From Tissierellales bacterium (GTDB lineage: Bacteria; Bacillota; Clostridia; Tissierellales; JAOAQY01): DNA of 35,373 nt. Positions 33,556 through 35,373 of this stretch are shown here, piece by piece. The stretch's first letter is position 1. Every line of letters starts with the position of its first letter. Under the pieces are notes generated by a model that saw nothing but the letters and a program-made list of their open reading frames with translations, ran no database searches and was not told where the DNA came from. Made by a program: the position numbers and the translations under genes. The stretch covers positions 1 through 35,373 of the forward strand of contig JAOAQY010000098.1 of assembly GCA_025210965.1 (NCBI GenBank), read 5' to 3'.

Positions 33556-35280
33556 CTAGTTTTCTATCTTCCAATCTTCAACATCTACAAATCTAGTGTA
33601 AGTACTTGGATTGTAATTTTTCAAATGTGGATTATGTGCCATCATGATATCTTTAGAATACAAAGTAACCCAAGGAAGTTCTTTATTCATGAGCACACCA
33701 AAATCATTGTAAATCTTAGTTCTCTCGTTTTGGTCAGTAGTTGCAAGACCAGCTTCCATAAGCGAATCTGCATCAACATTTTGGAACCCAGCTATATTCC
33801 AAGCATATACACCTTTTTCATCACTCATAGCAGTTGAATGCCAGTATGGTTTTGGATCTGGGTCTGAATCTAAACTATTGCCCATTAGATATAAATCAAA
33901 CTCATGATTTCCAACTACTTTGGCCATAGTAGCTTTAAATTCTAACATCTCTAATTCCATATCTACACCCAAATCTTTCATATAGCTTTGAATTATAGGA
34001 GCAGAGTCTTCTCTAGATTTATCACCTGATGGATACGTAAGTACAACCTTAAAATCATTACCATCTTTATCTTCTAGTATTCCATCATTATCTCTATCTT
34101 CCCATCCCGCTTCTGCCAATAAAGCTTTCGCCTTTTCAACATCGTATTCGTAAGGGTTTAAGCTACTCGCATCAGGATATGCCCAGCCAGTTGGAATCAT
34201 AGGAGTATTTATAAGCTGTCCCTGACCGCCTACCAGTACATCTACCATAAGTTTTCTATCTATACCATGCATGATAGCCGATCTAACCTTTATATCTTTG
34301 AATCTATCATCTCTAAGATTAAATCCCATATATTGAATCAAATTGTTTGGGAAAGATGAAAGCGCGATGCCATTTGCCTCTAAATCTTGGATATCATTAG
34401 GTTTCATGTCCGATACATCTGCGATATCTACCTCTCCATTTTCAAGCTCTACTTGAACGCTGTCTCGACTAGTTATTTTAAATATAAAGTTTTTCGTAGC
34501 AACAGGTCCATCAAAATAATCTTCATTTGCTTCTAATTTCAAATGATGTCCATCTTCAAATTCTACAAACTTATAAGGACCACAGCCAATAGGATTTGCA
34601 AGTAATTCAGACGATTCTTGCCAATCAGCTACAGCAACTTCTCCCCAAATATGCTTAGGAAGTATGCCAAATTGACCAATATTCATAAGAGCTGGAGCAT
34701 AAACATCTTTTAGCTCTATAGAAATAGTTTGACCCTCTACATTTATACCACTTATGTGGTCTGCATCTCCTGCATTGTACTCATCATAACCTACTATTCC
34801 TTCCACAGTACTTCCATAAGCACCTGTATATCCTGCATCTGCTAAACTTTCAAATGTAAACACAACATCTTCTGATGTCACCGTCTGTCCATCATGCCAT
34901 TTTATATCATTTCTAAGCTCAAACGATAAAGTCTTTTCATCCTCTGATACGCTCCATGACTTCGCCATAGCAGGTATCATCTTCATATTCACATCATAAC
35001 CTATAAGAGAATCATAAACCAGACCGTTTACCGATCCATCATAAGTAGTATTTGAAAGCGCTGGATTGAAAAATCCATCTGGCGAACTCCAAAGTGCATA
35101 CACTATTGTATCCTTGAATGTAACTTCACTTTCTGCTTTTTGAGCACTCTCAGTGCTTTCTGTTTGAAGTGCTGAAGATTCTTTTTCTACCTTCTCATCT
35201 CCACCATTTGAACAACCAACTCCCGACATCATTATCATAGCTGAAGCCAATAACAATGCCATTATCTTTATCTTTTTCAT
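33556..35280 (-). CDS. Substrate-binding lipoprotein of a peptide/nickel-type ABC importer (SBP family 5)
   Basis: 574 residues. The N-terminal signal ends in a lipobox (SGVGC, Cys23), so it is a membrane-anchored binding lipoprotein. A Ser/Glu-rich spacer (24-48) precedes the SBP_bac_5 fold: YALWSSPDGFFNPALS, WSVSEDEKTLSFELRNDIKWHDGQ (family signature), VSSE-type GCGPYKFVEF, MGFNLRDDRFKDIKVRSAIMHGIDRK and KDLGVDMELEMLEFK. The ligand (peptide, opine, nickel complex or sugar) cannot be told. The ATG at 35280 follows GGGGGTAGG; an ATG at 35295 precedes the site. It is the first gene of the unit, followed by OppB- and OppC-type permeases; OppD/F ATPases are not next to it. Confidence 0.94.
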   Translation of the reverse strand: MKKIKIMALLLASAMIMMSGVGCSNGGDEKVEKESSALQTESTESAQKAESEVTFKDTIVYALWSSPDGFFNPALSNTTYDGSVNGLVYDSLIGYDVNMKMIPAMAKSWSVSEDEKTLSFELRNDIKWHDGQTVTSEDVVFTFESLADAGYTGAYGSTVEGIVGYDEYNAGDADHISGINVEGQTISIELKDVYAPALMNIGQFGILPKHIWGEVAVADWQESSELLANPIGCGPYKFVEFEDGHHLKLEANEDYFDGPVATKNFIFKITSRDSVQVELENGEVDIADVSDMKPNDIQDLEANGIALSSFPNNLIQYMGFNLRDDRFKDIKVRSAIMHGIDRKLMVDVLVGGQGQLINTPMIPTGWAYPDASSLNPYEYDVEKAKALLAEAGWEDRDNDGILEDKDGNDFKVVLTYPSGDKSREDSAPIIQSYMKDLGVDMELEMLEFKATMAKVVGNHEFDLYLMGNSLDSDPDPKPYWHSTAMSDEKGVYAWNIAGFQNVDADSLMEAGLATTDQNERTKIYNDFGVLMNKELPWVTLYSKDIMMAHNPHLKNYNPSTYTRFVDVEDWKIEN

Positions 35281-35373
35281 ATAACCTACCCCCAATAAAC
35301 AAAATAGACGTACCCAAAGAACACAAAGATTCTTTCAAGCACGCCTTAGTATTGTAATACGATAGGAAATCAA

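Noticed and set aside
35281-35373. Promoter for the transporter operon near the right edge
   Set aside because: TTGATT occurs at the very edge, but no -10 element at suitable spacing follows; the promoter may lie outside or be unrecognisable.
1-35373. CRISPR array, tRNA genes, insertion sequences or prophage
   Set aside because: No repeated spacer pattern, no tRNA T-arm/CCA structure, no transposase or integrase frame and no structural phage gene was seen; the amidase alone is not enough.

Overview
This is a chromosomal housekeeping segment from a low-GC, Gram-positive anaerobe, most likely of class Clostridia (Bacillota). The evidence is strong AGGAGG-type ribosome binding sites, AT-rich DNA with sigma-A promoters, the conserved block mtaB-hinT-rpsU-yqeY / phoH-ybeY...cdd-era-recO-glyQS-ppsR / dgt-dnaG-rpoD-trmK-nif3, and a pyruvate, phosphate dikinase typical of fermentative anaerobes. 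I cannot name the genus. I see no prophage, insertion sequence, CRISPR array or tRNA.

Left part (1-7352). A leftward unit hflX > degenerate Nudix protein > yigZ (cut by the window edge) diverges from a rightward pair: a class A penicillin-binding protein and a D-2-hydroxyacid dehydrogenase. This pair ends at a bidirectional terminator facing a leftward response regulator with an HDOD output domain.

Middle (7365-17155). A 480-base gap holds a candidate stand-alone structured RNA with its own promoter and terminator (about 7507-7763, plus strand). Then, all leftward, come ppdK with its promoter and terminator, the RNase P RNA gene rnpB with a near-consensus promoter, nif3, trmK, rpoD, dnaG and dgt. 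The rpoD terminator hairpin is built partly from the last codons of rpoD.

Right-middle (17156-28050). A long, tightly packed leftward operon runs phoH > ybeY > CNNM/CorC-type membrane protein > DUF3048 lipoprotein > cdd > era > recO > glyQS > ppsR. It is preceded by mtaB > hinT and rpsU > yqeY, which have their own promoters. ppsR encodes the predicted regulator of PpdK, so both halves of the PEP/pyruvate switch lie in this window. The remaining genes serve translation, ribosome maturation, tRNA modification and replication initiation.

Right end (28289-35373). This is more accessory: a YfcC-family carrier with a candidate Crp/Fnr-type operator upstream, a Crp/Fnr-family regulator, an endolysin-like N-acetylmuramoyl-L-alanine amidase, and a peptide-type ABC importer (binding protein and two permeases) with no ATPase genes beside it. 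Between the amidase and the transporter, a plus-strand promoter followed closely by a strong hairpin suggests a short RNA.

The items most worth testing are the candidate RNA at 7507-7763, the predicted Crp/Fnr operator placed about 40 bases before the carrier's predicted transcription start, the candidate short RNA at 31650-31729, and the transporter without ATPases.
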